From an uncultured Corynebacterium sp. (GTDB taxonomy: Bacteria; Actinomycetota; Actinomycetes; Mycobacteriales; Mycobacteriaceae): a stretch of DNA of 64,000 nucleotides. Where the stretch lies: positions 28,366 through 92,365 of the forward strand of contig CAMIPB010000005.1 in assembly GCA_946223355.1 (NCBI GenBank). The letters are read 5' to 3'. The position numbers were made by a program, and so were the translations under genes. The notes under the pieces were generated by a model that was given only the letters and a program-made list of their open reading frames with translations, did not search any database and was not told the origin of the DNA. Below, in pieces: positions 41,700 to 50,983 of this stretch (its first letter is position 1; each line of letters begins with the position of its first letter).

Positions 41700-43220
41700 A
41701 TGGCAGGAGGATTCCGTTCGCGCGCAAAAGGGGATAGTTCCCCGAGAGACAACCGAGGAAAGCGCGTTGAACCCATGCAGAGGTCTCGCCCGGAACAGCA
41801 CAAGAAAGGCCGCGCCAACAGTGCACGCACGGATACACGCAAAGGAAAAAATACCGGCGGCGGATTTGATGTGACCCAAGTCCGCGGCGTTGATAAGCCT
41901 CGGGTGACGGCCTATGACGTCGTACGCCGAGTAGCAGTCGAGGATGCCTTTGCAAACCTGGTATTGCCAAAGTTGCTGCGTACTCTCAAGCTGACAGGCA
42001 GAGACGCAGCTTTTGCTACGGAACTAACCTACGGCACCTTGCGCTGCGAGGGGCTAGTAGATTCCGTTATTGCTGATTGCTCAAGCAGACCCCTCAAAGA
42101 CATCGCCCCTGAGGTACTTACAGCATTGCGGCTAGGCGCCTACCAAGTACTTTTCATGCGCGTTGAAGACCACGCGGCGGTAGATACCACCGTTCGTTTG
42201 GTAGAGGCCGTAGGCCAAGGCGGTGCCAAGGGCTTTGCCAACGCAATCATGCGCAGTATCACCCGTAAAAGTGTTGACGAATGGATTGAGAAGCTACGGC
42301 CGCAGTCGGACGATGTCGTCGCATCTTTGGCGTTTGAGCACGCACACCCAGAGTGGATTGCGCGTAGTTTTGCGCAGGCTTTGGGCACCGCTGCTGAAGA
42401 CGAGTTAGCGACGGCCCTAGCGGCCGATTCTCAGCGCCCAATCGTGCACCTGGTTGCACGTCCTGGAGAAATGAGCGCAGAGGAACTGGCGTTAATTACC
42501 GGATGTGAGGAAGGCAAGTACTCACCGTATGCTGTGTACCTGGACTCCGGGGATCCTGGTGCGTTGGAGCCAGTGCGACAAGGCTTCGCGGCTGTACAAG
42601 ATGAAGGCTCACAACTTATCGCTCGTGCACTTGCCGAAGCACCCGTGGAAGGCGAAGACTCAGGGCGTTGGCTGGATTTATGTGCCGGTCCGGGAGGAAA
42701 GGCCGCATTACTGGGGGCACTGGCTCGCATCGATGCGGCAAAGGTTGATGCTATAGAAATTGCGCCGCACCGCGCACGTTTGATTGAAAAAACGGTCAAT
42801 GAACTTCCTGTCACGGTAAAGGTGGCGGACGGGCGCAACCCTGGATTGGATTCAGGCTACGATCGCGTCTTGGTGGATGCGCCTTGTTCTGGTTTGGGGG
42901 CTTTGCGACGCCGCCCCGAGGCACGCTGGCGCAAAACCGAGGCCGAACTCAAAGAGCTCACCGAATTACAATTCGAGCTGTTGCAATCAGCGATTGCCTT
43001 AACGCGCCCAGGTGGCGTTGTAGTGTATTCCACATGTTCACCTGATCTGCGTGAAACTCGTGCGATTGTGGACAGGGCAGTAGCGGAACTTGGAGTGACT
43101 GAGCTGCCGGCAGCAAACCTTGTCCCAGATATGGGGGATGTAGGGGAGCACCTGTCGGTGCAGATGTGGCCGCATCGGCATGGAACTGATGCAATGTTCT
43201 TTTCTGTCCTTCGCGTTTAG
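41700..43220 (+). CDS. rsmB: 16S rRNA (cytosine-967-C5)-methyltransferase RsmB/Sun family
   Basis: 506 residues. The first 60 residues are basic and disordered (GGFRSRAKGDSSPRDNRGKR). A NusB-like RNA-binding domain covers about 70-215 (AYDVVRRVAVEDAFANLVLP), followed by a Rossmann methyltransferase with LDLCAGPGGKAALLGAL near 323, VDAPCSGLGALRRRPEARW near 392 and the catalytic-Cys motif VYSTCSPDLRET near 446. Seven bases after fmt. Confidence 0.92.
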   Translation: MAGGFRSRAKGDSSPRDNRGKRVEPMQRSRPEQHKKGRANSARTDTRKGKNTGGGFDVTQVRGVDKPRVTAYDVVRRVAVEDAFANLVLPKLLRTLKLTGRDAAFATELTYGTLRCEGLVDSVIADCSSRPLKDIAPEVLTALRLGAYQVLFMRVEDHAAVDTTVRLVEAVGQGGAKGFANAIMRSITRKSVDEWIEKLRPQSDDVVASLAFEHAHPEWIARSFAQALGTAAEDELATALAADSQRPIVHLVARPGEMSAEELALITGCEEGKYSPYAVYLDSGDPGALEPVRQGFAAVQDEGSQLIARALAEAPVEGEDSGRWLDLCAGPGGKAALLGALARIDAAKVDAIEIAPHRARLIEKTVNELPVTVKVADGRNPGLDSGYDRVLVDAPCSGLGALRRRPEARWRKTEAELKELTELQFELLQSAIALTRPGGVVVYSTCSPDLRETRAIVDRAVAELGVTELPAANLVPDMGDVGEHLSVQMWPHRHGTDAMFFSVLRV

Positions 43221-43243
43221 GACTGAGGTATAGAGTAGAAGAT

Positions 43244-43933
43244 ATGCTAAAGACGATCATTGCTCCTTCTGTACTCGCTGCTGACTTCGGACGACTGGGG
43301 TCGGAAGTAGAAGCCGTATCTAGTGGTGACTGGCTCCATGTCGACATCATGGATGGCCATTTTGTGCCAAACTTGTCCTTCGGCCCAGACATCACCAACA
43401 CCATCGCGCAGCACACCGACCTGGAGCTGGACGTGCACGTGATGATTGAAAACCCGGAGAAGTGGATCGAGACTTACGCTCAGGCGGGCGCACACTCGAT
43501 TATCTTTCACGTGGAAGCTGTCGCAGATAAATCTGCAGTGGTGGAACTATGTAAACAGATCCGCCAGGTAGGTCTGCGTTCGGGAATCTCTGTTAAGCCA
43601 GGAACTGACGTGGAGCCGTACCTCGACATCCTGGACGAAGTGGACATTTTCCTCGTCATGAGCGTGGAACCAGGATTTGGCGGGCAAGCGTTTATGCCCG
43701 AGATGCTCTCCAAGGTGGAAAAACTACGCACCGCTATTGATGCCGGTGGGTATACTACAATCATTGAAATCGACGGTGGAATATCGGAAAACACTATTGA
43801 AGCTGCTGCTGCTGCAGGGTGTGACGCATTCGTCGCCGGATCAGCTATTTTCAAACATAAAGACAAGGGCACGGTCATTGAACGACTTCGTCAGCTGGCC
43901 CAGGCAGCTCAACAGTCAGCAGCGGCACAGTAA
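43244..43933 (+). CDS. rpe: Ribulose-phosphate 3-epimerase
   Basis: 229 residues, TIM barrel, interconverts ribulose-5-P and xylulose-5-P. Seen: IAPSVLAADFGRLGSEVEA at the N-terminus, WLHVDIMDGHFVPNLSFGP near 31 (metal His/Asp), VMSVEPGFGGQAFMP near 140, and EIDGGISENTI near 173. The stop region lies within a 12-base tandem duplication. It precedes the rib genes, for which ribulose-5-P is a precursor. Confidence 0.97.
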   Translation: MLKTIIAPSVLAADFGRLGSEVEAVSSGDWLHVDIMDGHFVPNLSFGPDITNTIAQHTDLELDVHVMIENPEKWIETYAQAGAHSIIFHVEAVADKSAVVELCKQIRQVGLRSGISVKPGTDVEPYLDILDEVDIFLVMSVEPGFGGQAFMPEMLSKVEKLRTAIDAGGYTTIIEIDGGISENTIEAAAAAGCDAFVAGSAIFKHKDKGTVIERLRQLAQAAQQSAAAQ

Positions 43934-43947
43934 TAGGCACAGTAATA
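43924..43947 (+). repeat. 12-base tandem duplication over the rpe stop codon
   Basis: GGCACAGTAATA occurs twice head to tail. In the rpe frame each copy supplies TAA TAG, so the gene ends with a doubled pair of stops. The second copy lies immediately ahead of the GGGGAG ribosome site of ribD. Confidence 0.85.
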
Positions 43948-43956
43948 GGGGAGACG

Positions 43957-44976
43957 ATGTCCACTAAGCAGACAGGTGAGTTGATTCCTGCGCTTGCCAG
44001 AGCTTTAGAACTAGGGGCAAGTGTACGAGGAACGACGAGCCCTAATCCTCCTGTGGGTGCGGTAATTCTGGATACGTTTGGCCGCATCGTTGGTGAGGGG
44101 GCAACGCAGCCGGTTGGCGGGGCTCACGCTGAGGTCATAGCGCTGCGTGAGGCTGGCGCGCAGGCAGCAGGTGGCACGGCAGTGGTGACACTAGAACCCT
44201 GCAATCACACCGGTAAAACCGGGCCGTGTACGAAGGAACTTATCGACGCCCAGATTGCCCGCGTTGTCTTCATTCACGCTGATCCCAATCCATTAGCTGC
44301 AGGCGGTGCACAAAAGCTACGCTCAGCAGGAATCGAGACTGTTTGTGCCGGTGATTGGGCAATTAGCAGCCCTTATCCGGATGCCCTCATTCCTTGGCTA
44401 CGCGCCGTCGAGATGCAACGCCCGCACGTAACAGTAAAGTTTGCGCAAACCTTGGACGGCTTCATCGCGGCTGCTGATGGTACAAGCCAGTGGATTACTG
44501 GTGAAAAAGCTCGGGCACATGTGCACGTTGACCGAACACTGCGCGATGCCCTTGTTGTGGGAACAGGAACGGCGTTGGCAGACAACCCTCGCCTGACCGC
44601 GCGCGACGAACAAGGCAACGACATGGACCGCCAGCCCCGTCGAGTGGTTATTGGCAATCGGGAAATTCCCACAGAGAGCAACTTGACCAAGTCTGGTTTT
44701 ACGCAGTTTGCCAGCATCACAGAGGCCTTAAGAATGTTGTGGGAAGATGGCGTGCGTGACGTTCTGGTAGAAGGAGGAGCAGGATTATCCAGCGCAATGT
44801 TCAACGCCGGGGTAGTTGATGCAATTCAGGTGTACCTGGCACCAAAACTTCTAGGTGAGGGGCAGAAGGTTCTAGCACATCCTCTTGCGCATACCTTGAG
44901 CCAGGCGCCAAGCTTTAGGCTCACCCATGTAGAAACTCTAGGGAATGACATTCTCCTCGAATACGTTGGCCATTAG
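43957..44976 (+). CDS. ribD: Bifunctional riboflavin-specific deaminase/reductase
   Basis: 339 residues. Second and third steps of riboflavin synthesis. The N-terminal zinc deaminase (about 1-145) has VGGAHAEVIALREAGA near 52 and LEPCNHTGKTGPC near 79 (ligands His, Cys, Cys). The C-terminal NADPH reductase has PHVTVKFAQTLDGFIAAADG near 152 (split as VTVKFAQTLDGFIAA), GTGTALADNPRLTARD and VLVEGGAGLSSAMF. ATG with GGGGAG upstream. No FMN riboswitch is visible between rpe and ribD. Confidence 0.95.
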   Translation: MSTKQTGELIPALARALELGASVRGTTSPNPPVGAVILDTFGRIVGEGATQPVGGAHAEVIALREAGAQAAGGTAVVTLEPCNHTGKTGPCTKELIDAQIARVVFIHADPNPLAAGGAQKLRSAGIETVCAGDWAISSPYPDALIPWLRAVEMQRPHVTVKFAQTLDGFIAAADGTSQWITGEKARAHVHVDRTLRDALVVGTGTALADNPRLTARDEQGNDMDRQPRRVVIGNREIPTESNLTKSGFTQFASITEALRMLWEDGVRDVLVEGGAGLSSAMFNAGVVDAIQVYLAPKLLGEGQKVLAHPLAHTLSQAPSFRLTHVETLGNDILLEYVGH

Positions 44977-45035
44977 GCAGTATTCAGTACTGAAAATATT
45001 TTTGCACATAAAGAAAAAGATAGAGGATAAAGCCT

Positions 45036-45671
45036 GTGTTTACCGGAATCGTGGAAGAAATTGGACGCGTTGCAAAGATTGAACCTTTAGGTGACTCGCT
45101 ACGTATTAAAATTTCTTGCCAGAGCGTCGTCGAGGACGCTGCCTTAGGCGATTCCATCAGCGTAAGCGGAGTATGTCTGACAATTGCTGAGCTGCCAGAA
45201 CACCGCGATTGGTTTGCAGCAGATGTGATGCAGGAATCCTTGGACAAATCCGCTTTGGGTTCTTTGGAAGAAAACTCACCTGTCAATCTCGAGCGTGCCA
45301 TGTCAGTGTCTACTCGTTTCGGCGGACACATCGTGCAAGGTCACGTCGACGGAGTCGGTGAATTGTTGAACCGTACATCCTCAGAAAACTGGGATGTGTT
45401 GCGGTTTAGTTTGCCTTCCAACCTAGCCCGCTATGTGGTCAGCAAAGGTTCTATTGCAGTGAGCGGCACGTCACTGACCGTGTCCAACATCGGAGAAGAC
45501 TGGTTTGAGGTATCGCTCATTCCCACCACGTTAAAAGAGACGATCCTGGGAGAGCTAGAGCAAGGAGATCTGGTCAACCTGGAAGTCGATGTGCTCGCAA
45601 AGTATGTGGAAAAGATGTTGCAGCCTCACATCGAGGTAGCCAACGCTCATCCTGGAAACAAGGCAGACTAA
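45036..45671 (+). CDS. ribE: Riboflavin synthase, alpha chain
   Basis: 211 residues. Dismutates two 6,7-dimethyl-8-ribityllumazine molecules to riboflavin. Two lumazine-binding repeats: MFTGIVEEIGRVAKIEP at the N-terminus with SVSGVCLTI near 47, and GGHIVQGHVDGVGE near 97 with AVSGTSLTVSNI near 145. GTG start with AGAGGA eight bases upstream. It is also called ribC in some genomes. ribBA follows after 11 bases. Confidence 0.96.
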   Translation: MFTGIVEEIGRVAKIEPLGDSLRIKISCQSVVEDAALGDSISVSGVCLTIAELPEHRDWFAADVMQESLDKSALGSLEENSPVNLERAMSVSTRFGGHIVQGHVDGVGELLNRTSSENWDVLRFSLPSNLARYVVSKGSIAVSGTSLTVSNIGEDWFEVSLIPTTLKETILGELEQGDLVNLEVDVLAKYVEKMLQPHIEVANAHPGNKAD

Positions 45672-45682
45672 GGTAAATACCC

Positions 45683-46981
45683 ATGAACGAGGCACCCTTG
45701 GACGCTGAACCCATCCGTTTGGATAGCGTGGAAGAAGCTATCGCTGCAATTGCCGCCGGCGAGGCCGTTGTGGTCATTGATGACGAAGATCGGGAAAACG
45801 AAGGTGACCTAATCTTTGCTGCCGATAAAGCCACACCCGAGCTTGTGTCGTTTATGGTTCGTTATTCGTCCGGCTATATATGCACGGCGCTTACGTTAGA
45901 CGTGCTGGACAGGCTTAACCTGCCGCCGATGATCGCGCGCAACGAAGACGCACGGGGCACCGCGTACACCGTTACGGTTGACGCAAATACCGGTACCACC
46001 GGTATCTCCGCGACCTCACGTTCGGAAACTATCCAGCGTCTAGCCAACTCTGATTCGACTCCTGGGGACTTCACACGCCCGGGCCACGTAGTGCCGCTTG
46101 CTGCGCGCCCTGGTGGAGTCTTGGAGCGAGACGGACATACCGAAGCTTCAGTGGACTTGGCACGCTTAGCTGGACTCAACCCCGCAGGCGTCTTGTGCGA
46201 AATCGTGAGTGAAGAAGATCCAACTGATATGGCGCGCTCGCCTGAGCTGCGGCGGTTTGCGGACCGCCACAACCTCAAGATGATTTCTATCGAACAGCTC
46301 ATTGCCTGGCGTCGTAAAAACGAAACTCAAATTACCCGCGAGACCATCACACAGCTCCCCACGGACCACGGCCTGTTTACTGTCGTCGGTTACCGCCATG
46401 AAGTGGATGGCCAAGAACACGTCGCCTTGGTTGCTGGCGGCCCGGAGAGCGTCGATAAGCTCAAGAAGGCTCGAAACGTCAGCGTACGCGTTCATTCTGA
46501 GTGCCTGACGGGTGATGTATTTGGGTCGCGCCGTTGTGATTGTGGTGAGCAACTAAACAGATCAATGGAATTGCTCAGTGCCGGCGCATCCGAGGGCGAG
46601 CCAGGCCTCATTATTTATCTTCGTGGACACGAGGGCCGAGGAATTGGTCTATTGCATAAGCTCAAGGCCTATTCGTTGCAGGATAAGGGGCTAGATACTG
46701 TGGATGCTAACCTGGAACAAGGATTGCCAGCAGATGCACGTGAATATTCAGTGGCAGGTCAAATCCTGCGGGACCTAGGAATTACGTCTGCCAACCTCAT
46801 GACAAACAACCCGACCAAGGGGCATGGGCTGAGCGGCTACGGTTTTGAGCTAGGGGAGAACATTCATCTGAGTATTGCACCAAACTCGGATAACATTGCG
46901 TACCTGCGGACGAAACGCGACCGTATGGGGCACAACCTGCCGGAACTCGACGCATGGGATGACGAGCACAGCAAGCACTAG
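45683..46981 (+). CDS. ribBA: Bifunctional 3,4-dihydroxy-2-butanone-4-phosphate synthase / GTP cyclohydrolase II
   Basis: 432 residues. Both entry reactions of riboflavin synthesis. The N-terminal DHBP synthase (about 10-210) has VVIDDEDRENEGDLIFAAD near 32 and the substrate segment RPGHVVPLAARPGG near 130. The C-terminal cyclohydrolase has HSECLTGDVFGSRRCDCG near 271 (three Cys for zinc) and YLRGHEGRGIGL near 313. It is also named ribA. Start ATG with AAGG upstream. Confidence 0.97.
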   Translation: MNEAPLDAEPIRLDSVEEAIAAIAAGEAVVVIDDEDRENEGDLIFAADKATPELVSFMVRYSSGYICTALTLDVLDRLNLPPMIARNEDARGTAYTVTVDANTGTTGISATSRSETIQRLANSDSTPGDFTRPGHVVPLAARPGGVLERDGHTEASVDLARLAGLNPAGVLCEIVSEEDPTDMARSPELRRFADRHNLKMISIEQLIAWRRKNETQITRETITQLPTDHGLFTVVGYRHEVDGQEHVALVAGGPESVDKLKKARNVSVRVHSECLTGDVFGSRRCDCGEQLNRSMELLSAGASEGEPGLIIYLRGHEGRGIGLLHKLKAYSLQDKGLDTVDANLEQGLPADAREYSVAGQILRDLGITSANLMTNNPTKGHGLSGYGFELGENIHLSIAPNSDNIAYLRTKRDRMGHNLPELDAWDDEHSKH

Positions 46982-46989
46982 GAGAGACC

Positions 46990-47469
46990 ATGAGCAAAGA
47001 AGGACTACCTGAACAGCGCCCACTGGACGCGACTGGAATCAGAGTAGCCGTGGTAACCGCGACTTGGAATGCGGATATATGCGATCAGCTTCACGCGCGA
47101 GCGGTTGCCCAAGCCAAGGAACTCGGCGCGAGTGTGGAAGAATTTCGCGTAGTTGGAGCCTTAGAACTTCCAGTGGTTGTCCAGGCAGCAGCCCGATCCT
47201 TCGACGCCGTCGTGGCACTCGGCTGCGTGATTCGTGGAGGCACCCCGCACTTTGACTATGTCTGTGACTCTGTAACCCAAGGCCTAACACGCATTGCTTT
47301 GGACGAGGCAACGCCTGTCGCCAACGGAGTGCTGACAGTCAACGATCATCAGCAAGCAGTTGACCGTGCAGGCGGACCTGGCGCAGAAGAAGACAAGGGT
47401 GCAGAAGCAATGTTTGCAGCACTCGATACCTGCTTGACGCTACGACGTGTGCAGCAAGTAAACCAATAA
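46990..47469 (+). CDS. ribH: 6,7-dimethyl-8-ribityllumazine synthase
   Basis: 159 residues. Condenses the two pathway arms to lumazine. Seen: VAVVTATWNADICDQL near residue 18, FRVVGALELPVVVQAAA near 52, and ALGCVIRGGTPHFDYVCDSV (split as GCVIRGGTPHFDYV) near 76 with the catalytic His nearby. Assembles as an icosahedral or pentameric shell in known members. The next gene starts at the very next base after its TAA. Confidence 0.97.
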   Translation: MSKEGLPEQRPLDATGIRVAVVTATWNADICDQLHARAVAQAKELGASVEEFRVVGALELPVVVQAAARSFDAVVALGCVIRGGTPHFDYVCDSVTQGLTRIALDEATPVANGVLTVNDHQQAVDRAGGPGAEEDKGAEAMFAALDTCLTLRRVQQVNQ

Positions 47470-48033
47470 ATGAAAGTAAAGATAGAGGTCATGGAGAACA
47501 CTACCAGCGGTCCGCAGCCACGACGCGAGCTGTCAGATGCGGAACTTACCGCCTACACCATCGCAGATCCACACGCACAGACCTCCACGAAGCCGTGGGA
47601 GCTGGAAGTAACGTCGCCTTATCTCAAAAAGATCGCAGTAATCGCGGCGTGTGTCATCATTCCTATCCACATCTTCATGGGGGTCGTGCTTGATATTGAA
47701 TACACCGGTGCCGCAGTAACAGCGATTGATAAATGGGCATTTCCTGCCGTTGGTGTCATTATTTCCGGTCTACTTTGGTGGGCTCTGAGCAGAGCGCGTT
47801 TGCGGGCCAATGAAGACGGAGTAGAGGTACGCAACCTCATCGGAACTCGTTTTTACCCATGGATTGTGACCTACGGTCTTGCCTTCCCTGAGGGAGCGCG
47901 CATGGCACGGTTGGAACTTCCGGACTTTGAGTACGTTCCCGTGTGGGCACTTCAATCCGGAGATAAAAACACCATCTTGGGTGATGTGAAGAAGTTCCGC
48001 GAGCTTGAAGCTCGCTATATGCCTACCGAATAG
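47470..48033 (+). CDS. PH-domain membrane protein following ribH
   Basis: 187 residues with two membrane helices (IAVIAACVIIPIHIFMGVVL near 55, and FPAVGVIISGLLWWALS near 90), then a PH-like domain (LRANEDGVEVRNLIGTRFYPW, split as LRANEDGVEVRNLIG) of the bacterial PH2 type. It occupies the place of Rv1417 of M. tuberculosis, between ribH and uvrC. ATG 47470 abuts the ribH stop (TAAATG); an ATG at 47491 has AGAGG only two bases ahead and is less likely. No function is assigned; the position suggests co-expression with riboflavin genes. Confidence 0.8.
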   Translation: MKVKIEVMENTTSGPQPRRELSDAELTAYTIADPHAQTSTKPWELEVTSPYLKKIAVIAACVIIPIHIFMGVVLDIEYTGAAVTAIDKWAFPAVGVIISGLLWWALSRARLRANEDGVEVRNLIGTRFYPWIVTYGLAFPEGARMARLELPDFEYVPVWALQSGDKNTILGDVKKFRELEARYMPTE

Positions 48034-48061
48034 TCACGAAACGTGGAGTGTGTCCAAGTAG

Positions 48062-50083
48062 ATGGCTGATCCCTCAACCTATCGTCCTGCGCCGGGAACT
48101 ATTCCTACAGATCCCGGAGTGTATAAATTCCGCGATGACACAGGGCGGGTTATCTACGTAGGTAAAGCCATTAATTTGCGCTCACGGTTGTCCAACTACT
48201 TCCAAGACCTTGTACTGCTTCACCCACGTACCCGGACCATGGTGCAGACTGCAAGTTCCGTAGAATGGACAGTAGTCAGCAGCGAAGTTGAAGCTCTGCA
48301 GCTGGAATACACGTGGATTAAGAAGTTCGATCCACGATTTAACGTCAAATATCGTGATGACAAAAGCTATCCCATGCTTGCCGTATCCGTGGGAGAGAAA
48401 ATTCCGCGGGCGTATTTCTATCGCGGTCCCCAGCGTAAAAAGGTGCGTTATTTTGGACCATATTCCCACGCGTGGGCGGTTCGAGAAACGCTCGACCTCC
48501 TGACGCGCGTCTTCCCAATGCGCACGTGCTCGAAGGGGGTATATAACCGCCATGAAAAGCTGGGACGGCCTTGCTTGTTGGGCTATATCGATAAATGTAG
48601 TGCTCCATGTGTAGGGAAAGTTAGTGCGGAGCAGCACCGAGAAATTGTCAATGGACTCGTGTCGTTTATGTCCGGCAATACCAGTGCTCTTACCCGTGAA
48701 CTCCGACGCTCCATGGAACAAGCCGCAGAAGAATTGGATTTTGAAAAGGCAGCGCGGCTACGTGATGATCTGCACGCGGTAGAAAAAATAACCGAACAGC
48801 AGGCCGTGGTATTTGGTGACGGCACAGACGCTGACTTAATCGCGGTAGTGGGTGATGAGCTTGAGTCTGCAGTGCAAGTCTTTCACGTCCGCGACGGACG
48901 CGTACGAGGCCAGCGAGGATGGGTGGTAGAAAACCCAGAAGAATTCTCCCTGTCTGCAATGCTGCAAGACTTTATGGTTCAGTTTTATTCCGACGCTTCG
49001 CAGCGTGCCAAAGATGAGTTAGAAGAAGACGCACAGCACGAACGTCGCGGAGTGGACCAACAAACGCAAGAGAGAAAGAAACAGACAGTTATCCCGCGAG
49101 AAATTCTCGTACCCGCAATTCCTGCCGGTCACACAGATGTGGAAGCAATGCTTTCTGATTTGCGGCATGGTCCAGTTACGATCCGGGTGCCGCAACGCGG
49201 TGATAAACGTGCGTTGTTAGAAACAGTGGAGAAAAATGCGCGAGATTTTCTCAAGCAGCACAAGCTAAAAAGGGTAGGAGACCTGACCGCTCGATCTGCT
49301 GCGTTGCAAGATATTCAGGAAGCATTGGGAATGGAAACTCCTCCGCTTCGCATCGAGTGCACGGATATCTCGCACATCCAGGGCACCAATGTGGTGGCAT
49401 CTCTAGTTGTTTTTGAAGATGGATTGCCCAAGAAGTCAGATTATCGTCGCTACAAGATTAAAGAAGCAGCTGGTGACGGCCACTCCAATGACGTTGCTTC
49501 GATTGCGGAGGTAACTTCCCGTCGCTTCAAACGCCACCATGAAGACAAACTACACGTGCCTGACGAAGAAGCAGAGGCGTCGACTTTTGCTGATGAAAAG
49601 GTCGTTGAAGAAAACACCGGCGCGGCATCTAAGAAATTCGCTTACCCGTCCCAGCTGTTTATCGTTGATGGTGGTGCTCCGCAAGTAGCAGCTGCCCAAG
49701 CAGTATTTGATGAATTGGGTATTGTCGACGTGACCCTGGTGGGAATGGCCAAACGCCTAGAAGAGCTATGGGTTCCTGGAGATGATGAACCCATCATTTT
49801 GCCTCGAAATTCGCAGGCACTCTACCTACTTCAACAGATCCGCGACGAGGCGCACCGCTTTGCCATCAGCTTTCATAGGCAGTTGCGTTCCAAGAACATG
49901 CGAGCTTCAGTACTTGATTCGATACCAGGGCTCGGAGCAAGGCGGCGTACAGACTTGGTAAAACACTTTGGTTCCGTGAAAAAGCTGAAAGAAGCAAGTG
50001 TTGACGAACTCCAGCAAGTTAACGGGATTGGACCAAAGTTAGCGGCGACAATATTCAAAGAATTGCATGAGCAAAACCGGTAG
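48062..50083 (+). CDS. uvrC: Excinuclease ABC subunit C
   Basis: 673 residues. Makes both incisions in nucleotide excision repair. N-terminal GIY-YIG nuclease (PGVYKFRDDTGRVIYVGKA near 19-37), UVR/UvrB-binding motif (AAEELDFEKAARLRDDL near 222), the RNase H-like second nuclease with IECTDISHIQGTN near 438 and FIVDGGAPQV near 540, and two C-terminal HhH motifs (IPGLGARRRTDLVKHFG, VNGIGPKLAATI). It is somewhat longer than E. coli UvrC through an acidic insertion at 500-530. ATG 48062. rapZ, yvcK and whiA follow. Confidence 0.97.
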   Translation: MADPSTYRPAPGTIPTDPGVYKFRDDTGRVIYVGKAINLRSRLSNYFQDLVLLHPRTRTMVQTASSVEWTVVSSEVEALQLEYTWIKKFDPRFNVKYRDDKSYPMLAVSVGEKIPRAYFYRGPQRKKVRYFGPYSHAWAVRETLDLLTRVFPMRTCSKGVYNRHEKLGRPCLLGYIDKCSAPCVGKVSAEQHREIVNGLVSFMSGNTSALTRELRRSMEQAAEELDFEKAARLRDDLHAVEKITEQQAVVFGDGTDADLIAVVGDELESAVQVFHVRDGRVRGQRGWVVENPEEFSLSAMLQDFMVQFYSDASQRAKDELEEDAQHERRGVDQQTQERKKQTVIPREILVPAIPAGHTDVEAMLSDLRHGPVTIRVPQRGDKRALLETVEKNARDFLKQHKLKRVGDLTARSAALQDIQEALGMETPPLRIECTDISHIQGTNVVASLVVFEDGLPKKSDYRRYKIKEAAGDGHSNDVASIAEVTSRRFKRHHEDKLHVPDEEAEASTFADEKVVEENTGAASKKFAYPSQLFIVDGGAPQVAAAQAVFDELGIVDVTLVGMAKRLEELWVPGDDEPIILPRNSQALYLLQQIRDEAHRFAISFHRQLRSKNMRASVLDSIPGLGARRRTDLVKHFGSVKKLKEASVDELQQVNGIGPKLAATIFKELHEQNR

Positions 50084-50092
50084 GCTGGTATT

Positions 50093-50965
50093 ATGAAAAA
50101 TTTGGACACTGCGCCCATCCTGATCACCGGCATGTCCGGCGGCGGGCTGAGCACAGCCGCGAAGGTTTTCGAAGACAAGGGCTACTATGTTGCAACAAAT
50201 CTTCCACCAGAACTAATAGTTCAGCTGGTGGAGCTGTGCACTCAAGATGATTCCCCAGTGTCCAAGCTAGCCGTGGTCACGGACGTCCGCGCACGCATGT
50301 TTCCCGGTAGCTTCTCACAAACCATCGCTGATTTAGAAGCGCGGGGTCACGAACCTGTCGTAGTGTTTATGGACGCACGCGATTCTGTGTTAATTCGCCG
50401 TTTTGATTCTGTCCGCCGTACTCATCCTCTGCAAGAGTCTGACACGTTAAAGGATGGTATTGCTCGGGAACGTGAGACCATGGCTGAAGTTCGCTCGCGT
50501 GCAGATATCATCATTGACACCACTAGCTTGTCCGTGCACGATTTGCGTCGTGTAATCGAAGCGTCCTTTGGCTCAATGAATGATGATTTGCCTCATGTCA
50601 CTATTCAATCGTTCGGCTTTAAGCACGGCTCTCCTCGAGATGCAGACCTGGTTCTAGACATGCGTTTTCTCCCTAATCCGTATTGGGTCCCAGAGCTTCG
50701 TGGCTTCCGAGGCACAGATAAGCCAGTGTCTGACTACGTGTTGTCAGTTCCCGCAGCGCAGGAATTCATGGACCGATTTATGGACATGCTCAGTTCGATG
50801 CTGGCGGGTTATCGTCATGAAGGAAAGAACTTCATCACTGTGGGCGTGGGATGTACAGGTGGGCATCATAGGTCCGTAGCAGTCGCCGAAGAATTAGGGC
50901 GTCGCCTGCGGGAGCGCGGAGAAGTCGACGTCAGCGTCTTGCACCGAGACATAAGCCACAACTAG
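50093..50965 (+). CDS. rapZ: RapZ family RNA-binding / nucleotide-binding protein
   Basis: 290 residues. In E. coli RapZ directs GlmZ sRNA decay and senses glucosamine-6-P; in actinobacteria the role is open. The N-terminal P-loop reads TGMSGGGLSTAAKVFED (residues 12-28), where Leu19 stands at the place of the usual Walker A Lys. The C-terminal domain has FGFKHGSPRDADLVLDMRFLPNP (split as FGFKHGSPRDADLVLDMRF) and the VGVGCTGGHHRSVAVAE signature near 253. Between uvrC and yvcK, as in mycobacteria. No good ribosome site is seen ahead of the ATG. Confidence 0.93.
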   Translation: MKNLDTAPILITGMSGGGLSTAAKVFEDKGYYVATNLPPELIVQLVELCTQDDSPVSKLAVVTDVRARMFPGSFSQTIADLEARGHEPVVVFMDARDSVLIRRFDSVRRTHPLQESDTLKDGIARERETMAEVRSRADIIIDTTSLSVHDLRRVIEASFGSMNDDLPHVTIQSFGFKHGSPRDADLVLDMRFLPNPYWVPELRGFRGTDKPVSDYVLSVPAAQEFMDRFMDMLSSMLAGYRHEGKNFITVGVGCTGGHHRSVAVAEELGRRLRERGEVDVSVLHRDISHN

Positions 50966-50983
50966 GCAGGAGCGAGTACTTTA

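Noticed and set aside
43934..43956. FMN riboswitch expected before ribD
   Set aside because: Only 23 bases separate rpe and ribD, holding half of a 12-base repeat and the ribosome site; there is no room for the RFN element.
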